From: Rhizobium sp. Root274
GTDB taxonomy: Bacteria > Pseudomonadota > Alphaproteobacteria > Rhizobiales > Rhizobiaceae
Assembly: GCF_001429245.1 (NCBI RefSeq)
Contig: NZ_LMJE01000001.1
Span: 668,943 to 732,942, forward strand
Direction of reading: 5' to 3'
Length of the DNA stretch: 64,000 nucleotides
The notes under the pieces were generated by a model. That model was not told where the DNA came from and ran no database searches. It saw only the letters and a list, made by a program, of their open reading frames with translations. Position numbers and translations under genes: made by a program. Within the stretch, counting starts at the first letter, position 1. The number at the start of each line of letters is the position of its first letter. Below are positions 27,656 through 36,531 of this stretch, one piece after another.

Positions 27656-28975
27656 ATGCCCCTGACAAGCCCGGTCTCCCTGACGCAGATCCCGCAGAAT
27701 ACCCTGTATAAAAAGGGTGATGTCTTCGTTCTCTTCGGTGAATTGTTTGGTCGCGGCTATGTGACTGGCCTTCTCGACCAGGCCAAAAAGGCCGGCATGG
27801 AGATCATCGGGATCACCGTTGGTCGCCGTGACGAGAACAACAAGCTTCGCCCGCTTAACGAAGAAGAACTGGCGCAGGCGGAGGCCAATCTCGGCGGCCG
27901 GATCATCAATGTGCCCGCCATGGCCGGCTTCGACCTCGATGCGCCGGAAGGCGAACCGACGCCGACCGACCTCCTCGGCGCGCTGACGCTGGAAAACTGG
28001 GAAACCGAAAAGCTCGACTGGGCGCATATCGAAAAGTGCCGCGAGATCGGCGTGAAGCGCTTTCAGGATGCCGTTGCCAAGATCATGGCCGAGCTTGAAG
28101 GCATGATCGCCGACGGCAAGAACGTCCACTTCGCCCACACCATGGCTGGCGGCATTCCCAAGGCCAAGGTGTTCCTGGTGCTCGCCAACCGCATCTACAA
28201 GGGTCGTGGCGCGCGTCACATGTCCTCGCAGGTGCTCTTGGAAAGCGATCTTGGCAAACTGATCCTGCAGAATTTTGATGAAGTCTCGGCCAACACCTTC
28301 CGCCACCTGATCGAAGGCAGTGCCGCGATCCGCGCCCGCATCGAAAACAGCGGTGGCCAGGTGCGTTACTCGGCCTATGGCTACCACGGCACCGGCATCC
28401 TGATCGGCGACGAATACCGCTGGCAGACCTATACGAACTACACCCAGGGCTATGCCAAGATGAAGCTCGAGGCGATTGCCGAAGAGGCTTTTGCATCCGG
28501 CATCAAGGCGACTGTGTTCAACTGCCCTGAGATCCGCACCAATTCGTCCGACGTCTTTGCCGGCATCGAACTGCCGCTTCTGCCGCTCTTGAAGGCGCTG
28601 AAGAAGGAAAACGGCGGCGCGCGGGCTGAGAAGATCTGGGCTGACTGCCAGGCGCTTTTGGTCGATGGTGCCACCATCGACGACGTTCTCCAGAAGATCG
28701 CCGATTTCCAGGTGAGCGCGGTGATGGAGCCGTTCTACGACTTCAACAAGTGGCCGATGCCCAACAGCCAGGGCCAGTCCGACATCACCATCGGCACCTC
28801 GACCGAGATCGCCCAGATGCACAAGGACGGCAAGGCGCTGATCTCAGACTATCTGAGCGTGCTCGTGGTCGAAGCGACCGGCGCGCTGATTTTCGGGGAG
28901 GTGGCGAACCCTTCGGCGCCGGTGCTGTGGCTGAACCATGATGTGGTGGCGCGGCAGATAAATTCGGCGGGCTGA
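27656..28975 (+). CDS. FabMG-family-like protein (putative enoyl-ACP reductase family)
   Basis: 439 residues, cytoplasmic. The N-terminus 'YKKGDVFVLFGELFGRGYVTGLLDQAKKAGMEIIGITVGRRD' suggests a Rossmann-type nucleotide-binding domain. Later conserved-looking blocks are 'VHFAHTMAGGIPKAKVFLVLANR', 'YGYHGTGILIGDEYRWQTY' and 'GQSDITIGTSTEIAQMHKDGKALISDYLSVL'. I associate this architecture, from memory, with proteins annotated as the FabMG enoyl-ACP reductase family in rhizobia; that is not verified. The start at 27656 is uncertain because no strong ribosome-binding site is visible. Confidence 0.6.
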   Translation: MPLTSPVSLTQIPQNTLYKKGDVFVLFGELFGRGYVTGLLDQAKKAGMEIIGITVGRRDENNKLRPLNEEELAQAEANLGGRIINVPAMAGFDLDAPEGEPTPTDLLGALTLENWETEKLDWAHIEKCREIGVKRFQDAVAKIMAELEGMIADGKNVHFAHTMAGGIPKAKVFLVLANRIYKGRGARHMSSQVLLESDLGKLILQNFDEVSANTFRHLIEGSAAIRARIENSGGQVRYSAYGYHGTGILIGDEYRWQTYTNYTQGYAKMKLEAIAEEAFASGIKATVFNCPEIRTNSSDVFAGIELPLLPLLKALKKENGGARAEKIWADCQALLVDGATIDDVLQKIADFQVSAVMEPFYDFNKWPMPNSQGQSDITIGTSTEIAQMHKDGKALISDYLSVLVVEATGALIFGEVANPSAPVLWLNHDVVARQINSAG

Positions 28976-29053
28976 GCGCTAGCGAATAGGCAGTCGCCAA
29001 TTGAGGGATGCCGGGAGCTTGCTTCCGGCGTTTTCGTTTTCACGACCCCCTTC

Positions 29054-29178
29054 GTCATCCTCGGGCTTGTCCCGAGGATCTACTGCCGCTGCTATTTGCT
29101 CGACGTTCACGGCCCCTCCCGCACGCCTCCCATGCATGGCCACCCTCGACAGATCCTCGGCACAAGGCCGAGGATGAC
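29054..29178. repeat. Paired palindromic repeat element, copy 1
   Basis: Bounded by two 27-bp arms in inverted orientation: gtcatcctcgggcttgtccc... at 29054-29080 and its near-inverse gatcctcggcacaaggccg... at 29152-29178. Each arm is itself a hairpin (cctcgg...ccgagg). Resembles intergenic mosaic elements common in rhizobial genomes. Confidence 0.85.
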
Positions 29179-29276
29179 AGCGTGTCTGGGCCGGCGGATG
29201 GGCGATTGGCAACGGGTCGAATGTCGCGTTACGGCTTCCGGCATTTCTTCTTTGGCGCGGCGCCATTCCCCGGGTC

Positions 29277-29400
29277 GTCATCCTCGGGCTTGTCCCGAGG
29301 ATCGACTGCCGTCGCTATTGGTTCGACGTTTAGAACCTTCCCTTAGGCGTCCCATTCATCGCCACCCTTGGCAGATCCTCGGCACAAGGCCGAGGATGAC
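29277..29400. repeat. Paired palindromic repeat element, copy 2
   Basis: A direct repeat of the element at 29054. The arms at 29277-29303 and 29374-29400 keep the same sequences and nearly the same separation. The 28976-29563 gap is therefore filled mainly by two copies of one element; no gene is seen there. Confidence 0.85.
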
Positions 29401-29563
29401 GGCGCGTATGGGGCATGTCTCGGTGCCCGCCATATGCCTCGGCGAGCAGCGCCAACGAATGACCTTGTCCGGTGGCGAACCGATCGACGTCTCGCATGGC
29501 TGGACTTGTTGGGCGAATGCTGGCACGTCCCTGACGAGTTGTCTGACAAGTCGAGTCGCCCTG

Positions 29564-30727
29564 ATGCATATCCCCCCGCAGTTTCGCGTCTATATCGCCT
29601 TCTTCCTCTTCGCCATGTCGACCGGCTCGCTGTTTTCGCGGCTGCCGGACCTGCAGGCGCATCTTGGGGTCAACAAGGCGCAACTGGGGATGACGCTGAT
29701 CGGCATGGCGATCGGATCGCTGATTTCGCTGACCCTCTCCTCGCCGCTGATCGTCCGGCTCGGCACGCGCACGACGCTGGCCATCTCTTTGCTCGGCGTG
29801 ATGGCGCTGCTCTCGACCATTCCGCTTCTGCCCAATGCCCCCCTGGTCTTTGCCACGCTCTTTGTCATGGGGCTCTTGGCCGGTGCGCTGGAAATCTGTC
29901 TCAATGTGGAGATCGGCCGGATCGAGGCGCAGATCGGCTTTGGCATCATGAACCGGGCGCATGGCTGCTGGAGCCTCGGCTTTTTCGTGACCGCCATCAC
30001 TGCCTCCCTGGTGCGCCAGGCAGAGATCAGCATGCAGACGCATATGCATGTGCTGCTCGCGGTGATGTTCGTGATCGCCGCCGTGACGATCGCCGGAATG
30101 AAGAATGCGCCGCATCTCGTGCATGCCGGCCCGGCGCAAGATCAACCGCATTTCGCCCTGCCGACGCTGGGTCTCCTTCCGCTCTGCATCATCGGCACCT
30201 CGGCCTTCCTGATCGAGGGTGCCGGCATCGACTGGTCGACGATCTACATGAACGAGGTGTTCGAGGTCTCGCCCTTCATTTCCGGCTCGGGCCTCACCCT
30301 GTTCGGCTTCTTCATGGCGCTGGCCCGCCTCACCGTCGATCCGGTGGTCGACCGGCATGGGGCACGTCTCGTCGGGCGCGTTCTGCTGACGGTGGCGGCA
30401 CTCGGGATCGCGCTGGTGTGGCTGGCGCCACATCCGTATCTCGCCCTGCTCGGCTTTGCCCTGATGGGGGCCGGCTGCAGCGCGGTCTATCCGATGGCGG
30501 TGACGGCCGCCGCCCAGCGGACGGACAGGCCGGCGGTCGTCAATGTGGCGGCGATCGGCCAGATGGCCTTCGTCGTCTTCTTCCTCGGCCCGCCGCTCCT
30601 CGGCTTCGTCGCGGAAGCTTTCGGCATCCGCAACGCCTATCTCGTCTGCCTGCCGCTCATTCTGGGGTCGATTTTTGCGAGCTCGGCCCTGCCGGTCAGG
30701 GTGGAGAAGGGACCGGCGTCCGCCTGA
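29564..30727 (+). CDS. MFS transporter, YbjJ-like
   Basis: 387 residues with about 12 transmembrane segments in two halves. The motif 'FSRLPDLQAHLGVNKAQLGMTLIGMAIGSLISL' between the first helices is typical of the YbjJ-like branch of the major facilitator superfamily. The start at 29564 gives the normal MFS N-terminus; upstream in-frame codons are repeat-derived. Inner-membrane secondary transporter with unknown substrate. Confidence 0.85.
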   Translation: MHIPPQFRVYIAFFLFAMSTGSLFSRLPDLQAHLGVNKAQLGMTLIGMAIGSLISLTLSSPLIVRLGTRTTLAISLLGVMALLSTIPLLPNAPLVFATLFVMGLLAGALEICLNVEIGRIEAQIGFGIMNRAHGCWSLGFFVTAITASLVRQAEISMQTHMHVLLAVMFVIAAVTIAGMKNAPHLVHAGPAQDQPHFALPTLGLLPLCIIGTSAFLIEGAGIDWSTIYMNEVFEVSPFISGSGLTLFGFFMALARLTVDPVVDRHGARLVGRVLLTVAALGIALVWLAPHPYLALLGFALMGAGCSAVYPMAVTAAAQRTDRPAVVNVAAIGQMAFVVFFLGPPLLGFVAEAFGIRNAYLVCLPLILGSIFASSALPVRVEKGPASA

Positions 30728-30737
30728 TGCGGCGTCT

Positions 30738-31151
30738 TCAATTCGCCAGTGCGACCAGTTCGTCGGGCGTGGGATCACCGAAGAATTTGACGCCAAGCTT
30801 GGCGTCGGAGACTTTCAGCACAACATGTTTGCCGTCGGCTGTGAAGATCACGACCAGCCAGCTCGCCTCGCAAAAGCCCGCTTCGCAGGCGCGAAATTTC
30901 TGCCGCCGCTCCCCGGCAATCACGACTTCTTCCGAGGCGAGCGCGACATAATGCGGCTCGCGCACCAGAGCGCGCACCCAGAAGGGAAGCCCCGGCTTGC
31001 CCTTGATCATCTCCAGCAGACTGTCGCGATGCGCTGCAGAGGCTTCGAGAACTTTTGGCAGGAAGTTTCCGGAGAGGGAGGTGTCGGGGGATTGGGCGTG
31101 GGCAAGATTGATGCTGCACACCAGCAACGCGGAGACCAGTCGCTTTCTCAT
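30738..31151 (-). CDS. Ivy-like periplasmic protein (lysozyme-inhibitor family)
   Basis: 137 residues with a signal peptide ending 'NLAHA'. The mature part follows the Ivy pattern: 'GKPGLPFWVRALVREP' (G-x-x-x-LP-x-WV), 'YVALASEEVVIAGERRQKFRAC', and a two-cysteine loop Cys89-EAGF-Cys94. That loop occupies the place of the C-KPHD-C inhibitory loop of E. coli Ivy. A beta-rich end with 'FGDPTPDELVAL' follows. Here the loop lacks the His/Asp of the canonical form, so lysozyme inhibition is not assured. The ATG overlaps the higA stop (TGATG). Confidence 0.65.
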   Translation of the reverse strand: MRKRLVSALLVCSINLAHAQSPDTSLSGNFLPKVLEASAAHRDSLLEMIKGKPGLPFWVRALVREPHYVALASEEVVIAGERRQKFRACEAGFCEASWLVVIFTADGKHVVLKVSDAKLGVKFFGDPTPDELVALAN

Positions 31152-31528
31152 CAGGCCGCTATTTCGCCGATCAACGCGCCGGCCGGGATTCCCCAGGCAC
31201 GACTGATCTTGCGGATCTGGTCAAGATTGATCTCGCGCCGTCCGTTCAGAAGGTCCGCCGCTCGCGACTTGGAACCGAGAACCCCCACAAGATCCGCACG
31301 CGTATAGTTGTTTGCTGCCATCACGGCCTTAATCACCTCCACCGGAGCCGCCTTTGGCATTGGGTATTGACGATCTTCATATTCTTCGATCAGCAGCGCC
31401 AAAGCATCGAAATGTGCGGCCTGCGGTGTGCCCTCTGCCGGTTCATTATCGAAATATGGACGGATCGCGATGAGCGCCTCGCGATATTCGGCTTCGTTGG
31501 CCAATGTCCGGATGGTGCTGATGTTCAT
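31151..31528 (-). CDS. higA: HigA-type antitoxin
   Basis: 125 residues. The N-terminal region 'EYREALIAIRPYFDNEPAEGTPQAAHFDALALLIEEYEDRQYPM' and C-terminal Cro/CI helix-turn-helix ('YTRADLVGVLGSKSRAADLLNGRREINLDQIRKIS') are those of the HigA/YgjM antitoxins that follow their toxin gene. It neutralises HigB and represses the operon; a palindrome just upstream of higB is the candidate operator. Confidence 0.88.
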   Translation of the reverse strand: MNISTIRTLANEAEYREALIAIRPYFDNEPAEGTPQAAHFDALALLIEEYEDRQYPMPKAAPVEVIKAVMAANNYTRADLVGVLGSKSRAADLLNGRREINLDQIRKISRAWGIPAGALIGEIAA

Positions 31529-31537
31529 TACAATTCC

Positions 31538-31846
31538 TCAAAGCTTGGCAACATCGATCCCATCGTATTCCTTGTGGGTGCCAACGAACAGAATGAAGAC
31601 GCGCCCGGTTCTGAAACCAACCAACGCCACGATCCTGAACTTGTTGCCACCGACATCGAAAACGATCTTACCGTCCGTCACATAGTCCGCCGAATTGAAC
31701 GTCGCCCTTACGTCCGCGAAAGTATGCCAGCGAGCCGCTTCTACCCTGGTATGCCACTCCAGCATTGCGGCACGTGCAGACACACGCACCCCGGTCGGAA
31801 GGCGTTCACAGAATTCAAGTAACGCGGATCGGGCGATAACGCGCAT
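31538..31846 (-). CDS. higB: HigB-type mRNA interferase toxin
   Basis: 102 residues from ATG 31846, with AGGG six bases upstream. The sequence ('RWHTFADVRATFNSADYV', 'KIVFDVGGNKFRIVALVGFRTGRVFILFVGTHKEYD') matches HigB/YgjN RelE-superfamily toxins, which cut translated mRNA. The toxin gene precedes the antitoxin gene by nine bases, the reversed order characteristic of higBA. Confidence 0.9.
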   Translation of the reverse strand: MRVIARSALLEFCERLPTGVRVSARAAMLEWHTRVEAARWHTFADVRATFNSADYVTDGKIVFDVGGNKFRIVALVGFRTGRVFILFVGTHKEYDGIDVAKL

Positions 31847-31861
31847 GCACAACCCTAACAC

Positions 31862-31878
31862 GTTCCCAATCTGGGAAC
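31862..31878. promoter_or_regulatory. Palindromic operator candidate of higBA
   Basis: Perfect inverted repeat gttccca-atc-tgggaac, 16 bases upstream of the higB start, the position expected for HigA autorepression. Confidence 0.65.
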
Positions 31879-31891
31879 AAGGCGGTAGATT

Positions 31892-34800
31892 TTAAACCTG
31901 ATCCCTTTCCCGCAACGCCTCCGCCGTCTGCAGGTCGACGGAGACGAGCTGGGAAACGCCCTGTTCGGCCATGGTGACGCCGAAGAGACGGTTCATGCGG
32001 GCCATGGTGATGGGGTTGTGGGTGATGATGACGAAGCGGGTCTCGGTGGAGGCGGCCATTTCGTCCATCAGGTTGCAATAGCGTTCGACATTGTGGTCGT
32101 CTAGCGGTGCGTCGACTTCGTCGAGCACGCAGATCGGCGCGGGGTTGGTGAGAAAGACGGCGAAGATCAGCGCCATGGCGGTGAGCGCCTGTTCACCGCC
32201 TGACAGCAGCGTCATGGTCTGCGGCTTCTTGCCCGGCGGGCGGGCGAGGATTTCGAGGCCGGCTTCGAGCGGGTCGTCGCTTTCGATCAGCTGCAGTTCG
32301 GCCGTGCCGCCATTGAACAGGTGGGTGAAGAGGCGCTGGAACTGGGCGTTGACCACATCGAAGGCGGCGAGCAGGCGTTCGCGGCCTTCGCGATTGAGGC
32401 TCTGAATCGCGCCGCGCAGCTTGCGGATCGCATCAATGATGTCGTCGCGCTCCTTGATCAGCGCTGCAAGCTTCTCCGACAGTTCCTTCTGCTCTTCTTC
32501 GGCACGCAGGTTCACGGCGCCGAGCCTTTCGCGCTCCATCTTCAGCCGGTCGACATTGCGCTCGACCTCGCGCAGGTCGCCGATCTGTGAGGGGTCCTTC
32601 AGGCCTGTCAGGCGGAAGGCTTCGTGCGGGGGCACGTTGAGGGCTTCGGCGATGCGGGCTTCGGCATCGACGCGCCATTCGCGAGCGGAGACGAGGCGCT
32701 CTTCGGCACGGCCGCGTTTTTCTCTGGACTCGGCGAGTTCGGCGAGCGCGGCGGCCGCCTTCTGGTCGGCCTCGCGCTGGCGGGTTTCGGCTTCGATCAA
32801 ACGGTCTGCGGCGTCGCGGCGGTCCTTCTCGGCCTTGTCGAGGGCGGTCATCAGGTTGCGGCGCTTGTCCTCGAACTCGTCGGGTGCCATTTCGAGATCG
32901 GTGATCTCCTCCCGTGCTTCGACCTCGCGCTCGCGCAGGGTCGCGATGTGTTCTTCGGCAGACTTGGCGCGGTTCTGCCAGTTCTGCTTTTCCTGGCGGA
33001 TCGAGAGAATGCGGCGGCGGCGCATCTCGTCCTCGCGAGCAAGGCCTTCGAAACGGGCGCGAGCTTCGGCGAGCAGGCCACGGTCGCGGGCGACGACGGA
33101 TTCGGCATCGCGCAGACGAGCGTCGAGGGCGGAGAGATCAGGCGTCTCCTCCATCTCGATGCGGGCAGTCTCTTCCTGCTCAACGATTTCCTCGATCTGC
33201 CCCTTCAGGCCATTCACCGCCTCCTCGATCACCTCGCGGCGGCGGATGAGATCGCCCGAGGCGCGTTCGGCCCGGGCAAGGGCATCGCGGGCTTCGGCGA
33301 GCGCACGGACCGTCAGGCGGCTGCGGTCACGGGCGTCGGTCAGACGCGCCTCTTCCGTGCGGATGGCATCGGCGGCCTCGTTCAAGCGATCCTCGGCCTC
33401 GACCATCTGGTCGCGGGCCTCTTCGGTCTCGATCTCGATTTCGGCGAGGCGGTTCTTCTGGGCAAGGCGAAGCGCTGCGGCACTCGGGGCATCGGCGCCC
33501 GTGACGTGGCCGTCCCAGCGATAGACGGCGCCGTCGCGGGTGACCAGACGCTGGCCAGGGGCGAGGCTTGCCATCAGGTGGAGCGCATCCGCTTCCTCGA
33601 CCACGCCAATCTGGCGGAGCGCGCGGGTGAGCGCTGGGGGTGCACGGACATGGGCGATCAGCGGTTTTGCGCCTGACGGCAGCGCCGGGTCCCCTGCTCC
33701 GTCGCCATTGCCATGCCAGTGGGCGGGGGCCGTGAGATCGAGGGCGCTATCGAGGTCGTCGCCGAGGGCGGCACCGAGTGCGGTCTCGAAGCCACGATCG
33801 ACGGAGAGTTCATCGGCGACCGGCGGGAAGTCGCCCGTCGAGGTGGAGGCGAGGATGCGGGCGATGGTGCGGGCTTCGGTCTCCAGACCGTTGACGCGGG
33901 CGCGGGCTGCTTCGAGCGGCTGGCGCAGATGGCTTTCGGTGCGGCGGGCCTCATTGAGCGCCGCCTCGGCCTCCATGGCAGCACTTTCAGCATCGGCGAC
34001 GGCCTGTTCGGCGATCTCGACCATTTCGCGCTTTTCGTCCGGATCGGGGAGAGCGGCGATCCGGTCGGAGATGTCGGAGAGTTCGCGGGAAGCGTCGGAG
34101 ACCTGACGCTCCAGCCTTGCGCGACGCTCGGCAAGATCGCGGATCGCGCGGTCCAGCTGGTTACGGCCGGCGGCGGCCTCGGCGCGTTCGGCAGTCAGCC
34201 GGGTGAAGTCGCGTTCGCTGTCGGCAAGGGTTGCGGCAGCCGCGTCGAAGATCTCCTTGGCCTCTTCGGCGAAGCGGCCGGCATCGGCGAGAGTTTCCTC
34301 GAGTTCGGCCTCCTCTTCCGCCAGCCGCTGGATGACCTCGACATTCTCAGAGACCAGGCGCTCCTCGCGGCGGATGTCCTCGTCGAGCTGGGCCAAGCGC
34401 CGGGTGAGTTCGTCGCGGCGGCGCAGGATGCGGCTTGCTTCCTCGTCGAGCTGGCTGCGGGCGATCTGCAGGCGCTGGAGCGCTGCGGCACATTTCGCCT
34501 CCTCCTCCCGCAGCTCCGGCATTTTCAGGCTGGCAATGGCCTGGAGCTTGGCCGCCTCCATTTGGTGGTTCGCCTTTTCGGCGACGATCGACATCGCCTG
34601 GTTCAGCGCACTTTCGGCCTCGCCCTCGGCCTGTTTGGCCTGCGACCAGCGGATGTGCAAGAGCATGGCCTCATGGGCGCGGATGTCGGCCGACAGCTGC
34701 TTGAAGCGGTTGGCCTGGCGGGCCTGGCGTTTCAGGCTCTCGATCTGGTTTTCGAGCTGGGCGGTGATGTCTTCCAGCCGCTCCAGATTGGTCTCGGCGG

Positions 34801-35356
34801 CGCGCAGCCTGAGTTCCGCCTCGTGGCGGCGGGAATGCAGGCCGGAAATGCCGGCGGCTTCTTCCAGCAATTGACGGCGGGCCTGCGGCTTCGCCTGGAT
34901 CAGTTCGCCGATGCGGCCCTGGCCGACCATCGAGGGCGAACGCGCGCCGGTCGAGGCATCGGCAAAGAGAAGCTGTACGTCCTTGGCGCGGGCTTCCTTG
35001 CCATTGATGCGGTAGACGGAGCCGGCGCCGCGCTCGATGCGGCGGGTGACCTGGATCTCGTCGGCATCGTTGAAGGCGGCCGGTGCCGTGCGGTCGGAAT
35101 TGTCGAGATAGAGGCCGACTTCCGCCGTGTTGCGGGCCGGACGGTTGCCGGAGCCGGAGAAGATGACGTCGTCCATGCCGGACGCGCGCATGTTCTTGTA
35201 GGAGTTTTCGCCCATGACCCAGCGAAGCGCCTCGACAAGGTTCGACTTGCCGCAGCCGTTGGGGCCGACAATGCCGGTCAGGCCGCGCTCGATGACGAAT
35301 TCGGAGGGTTCGACAAAGGACTTGAAGCCGAGGAGACGCAGGCGGTTGAATTTCAT
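31892..35356 (-). CDS. smc: Chromosome segregation protein SMC
   Basis: 1154 residues. The N-terminal ATPase half has Walker A GPNGCGKS (residues 31-38). Two long coiled coils flank a central hinge around residues 520-640. The C-terminal half carries the ABC signature 'LLSGGEQAL' and Walker B 'PICVLDEVDAPLDDHN'. It works with ScpAB as bacterial condensin, organising replicated chromosomes. The 78 bases separating it from the upstream dsbA-like gene on the same strand fit the usual rhizobial arrangement. Confidence 0.98.
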   Translation of the reverse strand: MKFNRLRLLGFKSFVEPSEFVIERGLTGIVGPNGCGKSNLVEALRWVMGENSYKNMRASGMDDVIFSGSGNRPARNTAEVGLYLDNSDRTAPAAFNDADEIQVTRRIERGAGSVYRINGKEARAKDVQLLFADASTGARSPSMVGQGRIGELIQAKPQARRQLLEEAAGISGLHSRRHEAELRLRAAETNLERLEDITAQLENQIESLKRQARQANRFKQLSADIRAHEAMLLHIRWSQAKQAEGEAESALNQAMSIVAEKANHQMEAAKLQAIASLKMPELREEEAKCAAALQRLQIARSQLDEEASRILRRRDELTRRLAQLDEDIRREERLVSENVEVIQRLAEEEAELEETLADAGRFAEEAKEIFDAAAATLADSERDFTRLTAERAEAAAGRNQLDRAIRDLAERRARLERQVSDASRELSDISDRIAALPDPDEKREMVEIAEQAVADAESAAMEAEAALNEARRTESHLRQPLEAARARVNGLETEARTIARILASTSTGDFPPVADELSVDRGFETALGAALGDDLDSALDLTAPAHWHGNGDGAGDPALPSGAKPLIAHVRAPPALTRALRQIGVVEEADALHLMASLAPGQRLVTRDGAVYRWDGHVTGADAPSAAALRLAQKNRLAEIEIETEEARDQMVEAEDRLNEAADAIRTEEARLTDARDRSRLTVRALAEARDALARAERASGDLIRRREVIEEAVNGLKGQIEEIVEQEETARIEMEETPDLSALDARLRDAESVVARDRGLLAEARARFEGLAREDEMRRRRILSIRQEKQNWQNRAKSAEEHIATLREREVEAREEITDLEMAPDEFEDKRRNLMTALDKAEKDRRDAADRLIEAETRQREADQKAAAALAELAESREKRGRAEERLVSAREWRVDAEARIAEALNVPPHEAFRLTGLKDPSQIGDLREVERNVDRLKMERERLGAVNLRAEEEQKELSEKLAALIKERDDIIDAIRKLRGAIQSLNREGRERLLAAFDVVNAQFQRLFTHLFNGGTAELQLIESDDPLEAGLEILARPPGKKPQTMTLLSGGEQALTAMALIFAVFLTNPAPICVLDEVDAPLDDHNVERYCNLMDEMAASTETRFVIITHNPITMARMNRLFGVTMAEQGVSQLVSVDLQTAEALRERDQV

Positions 35357-35434
35357 GCCTCAATCCCCTGCTGGGGCGCATGAAAAACGGGCGCATGGGT
35401 TTCCCCGGCGCCCGTCGTCAGAACGGAGCGTCGA

Positions 35435-36178
35435 TTAGAGCAGGCTGTCGATGAGGGCCGACATGGAGTCAACCGACATGTCCCCCGAATAGGCCTTGCC
35501 ATTGATCAGGAAGGTTGGCGTCGAGTTGACGCCGAATTCCTGTGCACCGCGGTCGCGGACTGCCGTCACATCACCGGCAAGCTTCGCGTTCGTCAAGCAG
35601 GCGTCGAAGGTCTCCTGTGTAAAACCGCCGAGTTTCGACAGTTGCAGCATGGCGGCACGTACATCGCCGTTGTCAGGGGCTGCCCAGGCACGCTGCTGCT
35701 TCAGGAACATGCCGACGAAGGGGAAGAACTTGTCTTCGGTCGTGCAGCGCGCGAGCATGAAGGCGGCGAGCGATGCCGTGTCCTGCGGGAAGGGGAATTC
35801 GCGCAGCACGAAGTAAGCCTTGCCGCTGTCGACATACTTGGTCTTGATCGCGTCGAAGGTGGTTTCGTGGAAGTGCGCGCAATGCGGGCAGGTCATCGAC
35901 ATGTATTCGATGATCTTGACCGGCGCGTTCGGGTCGCCGAGCGTCATTTCCTTGAGCGGGCCCGGCTTCAGGGCGGCTTCCATGTCGACATCGCGATCGG
36001 ATTTCGGCATTTCCACTGCGGTGGTCGAGGCCGTGGTCTCGTTGCTGACCGCCGGCACCGGCTGTTCGGCACTGGCCGACTTTTCATCGCTGCAGGCCGA
36101 CAGGGCGGCAAGCGCGCCAGCCATGGCAATGCCGCTCAGCAGGCGGCGCTTGGTGATCGTGAGTTCAGACATCGACAT
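35435..36178 (-). CDS. DsbA-family thiol-disulfide oxidoreductase
   Basis: 247 residues from ATG 36178 (AAGAGA upstream). The N-terminus is a membrane-targeting signal with a possible lipobox ('ALAALSAC'), then a ~50-residue linker and a thioredoxin fold with active-site C-P-H-C ('SMTCPHCAHFHETTF') and the cis-proline loop 'GVNSTPTFLINGK'. It should act in the periplasm on disulfide formation or isomerisation. Its usual rhizobial neighbour smc follows, but the expected upstream DUF721 gene is 11 kb away. Confidence 0.9.
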   Translation of the reverse strand: MSMSELTITKRRLLSGIAMAGALAALSACSDEKSASAEQPVPAVSNETTASTTAVEMPKSDRDVDMEAALKPGPLKEMTLGDPNAPVKIIEYMSMTCPHCAHFHETTFDAIKTKYVDSGKAYFVLREFPFPQDTASLAAFMLARCTTEDKFFPFVGMFLKQQRAWAAPDNGDVRAAMLQLSKLGGFTQETFDACLTNAKLAGDVTAVRDRGAQEFGVNSTPTFLINGKAYSGDMSVDSMSALIDSLL

Positions 36179-36531
36179 CGGTCTCTTACCTGTTGGAATG
36201 ACGGTTATTCTGGGCTCAACCGTTATAACGCCAGATTGCGGCAAACAAGGCGGGGGCCGGGCAGAAAAATCAAAGTTCCGTGACCTTTTGCACGAACTGC
36301 ACGCTCGGTTCAGGACCTAGATCGAGGTCCCGGGAGCGGCCCCCACCAAGATGCGACAGCGCGTGGCCGGCTCTTGCCCTTGCTGCACTGCAGCTTTACA
36401 GATGTGACACAGGCGTGGTTTCGGCGGGGAAGGCCCCAAACTTGGCCGTTGAGGGCCCGTTTCTCTGCTTCATACTTCGGTTCAACTCATCGTAAATGCC
36501 GTTCATCCGTCCGCTGCAAAGAGTTGCCGTC
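36179..36531. other. Divergent intergenic region upstream of the Slam-like operon
   Basis: About 350 bases, no gene seen. It contains the 14-mer cccaaacttggccg at 36435-36448, which recurs at 45066-45079 upstream of one of the SulP-CNB genes. Its core, ccaa-ac-ttgg, is nearly palindromic, a candidate shared regulator site. Confidence 0.45.

Noticed and set aside
33713..35383. 556-codon and other long open frames opposite smc
   Set aside because: Shadow of the Ala/Glu/Arg-rich coiled-coil codons of smc; no start signal or domain.
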